A stretch of 5,202 nt of DNA from Candidatus Nomurabacteria bacterium (GTDB lineage Bacteria; Patescibacteriota; Minisyncoccia; Phycocordibacterales; UBA9973): NCBI GenBank assembly GCA_026395935.1, contig JAPLXT010000077.1, positions 1-5,202 on the forward strand. Reading direction: 5' to 3'. Both the position numbers and the translations under genes were made by a program. Position 1 is the stretch's first letter. Each line of letters opens with the position of its first letter. Below the pieces are notes generated by a model that saw only the letters and a list, made by a program, of their open reading frames with translations, had not been told where the DNA came from and ran no database searches. Shown piece by piece: positions 4,998 to 5,202 of the stretch.

Positions 4998-5006
4998 ATT
5001 ATAGCA
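4998..5006 (-). promoter_or_regulatory. Extended -10 promoter of xth, leaderless
   Basis: The minus strand reads TGCTATAAT, a perfect extended -10 element, which reduces the need for a -35 box; only a weak TTAAAG (5020-5025) is seen. The ATG starts 6 bases after the hexamer, so transcription should start at or beside the start codon. Confidence 0.7.
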
Positions 5007-5030
5007 TTTTAATAATATTCTTTAATCGTT

Positions 5031-5157
5031 CGTATCTAGATTTTTTGAATAGCTCCTTACGAAGGACACGGATATTTTCTTGCTATAAAATTCCTCGTGC
5101 TCGGCTCGACAGCCTCCCAAATTCCTTCTTAAAGGACTATTCTAAAAAATCTATACG
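5031..5157. repeat. 127-bp palindromic element
   Basis: Arms 5031-5066 and 5123-5157 are imperfect reverse complements: 32 matched positions, one mismatch and a few single- or two-base gaps, around a 56-base centre. Shared blocks are CGTAT, AGATTTTTT, GAATAG, TCCTT and AAGGA. Each arm also contains its own small hairpin (TCCTT-ACG-AAGGA and TCCTT-CTTA-AAGGA). The centre has a GC-rich part (5093-5118) with GGCT-CGAC-AGCC. No reading frame of note crosses it. It resembles a MITE or REP-type element, or a large structured RNA upstream of xth. No clear target-site duplication flanks it. Confidence 0.75.
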
Positions 5158-5202
5158 GGCTAAACACGTAATAAAAATGTTCTCGAGCGAACCCTTACGG
5201 AA
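5158..5202. other. Right edge, no gene called
   Basis: A short GTTC/GAAC dyad (5179-5192) is followed on the minus strand by ATTTTTATT, and might be the weak terminator of a gene beyond the window. The final CCTTACGGAA resembles the CCTTACGAAGGA of the palindromic element, hinting that related repeats continue to the right. Confidence 0.25.

Noticed and set aside
5177..5202. Start of a plus-strand gene (MFSSEPLR...) at the right edge
   Set aside because: Eight codons with no Shine-Dalgarno or promoter at usable spacing; too little sequence to support a gene.
1..5202. CRISPR array
   Set aside because: The repeats seen are pairs or palindromes; there is no regularly spaced series of three or more.

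Overview
The window is AT-rich bacterial DNA, most likely from a member of the Candidate Phyla Radiation (Patescibacteria). This is inferred from gene content: two tRNAs with no encoded CCA, an HD-type CCA-adding enzyme with a Lys/Glu-rich tail, a TrmB-family regulator, and compact genes with little or no leader. TATAAT-type promoters make it bacterial rather than archaeal. The standard code fits every gene, so UGA does not need to be recoded. No marker gene fixes the lineage.

Layout, left to right. Bases 1-170 are non-coding and hold a GC-rich hairpin (possible terminator) and a perfect 21-bp inverted repeat that runs into the 3' end of tRNA-Arg(TCG), which is on the minus strand. A divergent promoter region (243-369) also serves tRNA-Gly(GCC) on the plus strand. 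tRNA-Gly is followed by cca (496-1989) with no terminator between them, so a CCA-less tRNA and the enzyme that would finish it are probably in one transcript. Next comes a two-gene toxin-antitoxin module (2039-2732): an excisionase-like HTH antitoxin and a Doc/Fic-fold toxin. A bidirectional terminator separates it from an unknown 133-aa gene on the minus strand (2797-3198). That gene diverges from a TrmB-family regulator (start 3384), which ends at a strong terminator. An exonuclease III gene follows on the minus strand (4221-4991). Upstream of it lies a 127-bp palindromic element (5031-5157).

The main observation is that the toxin-antitoxin module sits between two near-identical copies of the 3' end of cca. 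Positions 1951-1990 and 2723-2762 match at 37 of 40 bases, including a perfect 26-base core, with an offset of 772 bp. The distal copy still spells the cca tail in frame (IDRLHKKHGV, stop) and is the one followed by a terminator hairpin. The module therefore looks like a 772-bp cassette inserted at the end of cca, which left the coding sequence intact and pushed the original tail and terminator downstream.

A second pattern is that three genes (antitoxin, TrmB regulator, exonuclease III) have a good -10 hexamer only 6-8 bases before the start codon and no Shine-Dalgarno sequence. They are probably transcribed as leaderless mRNAs.
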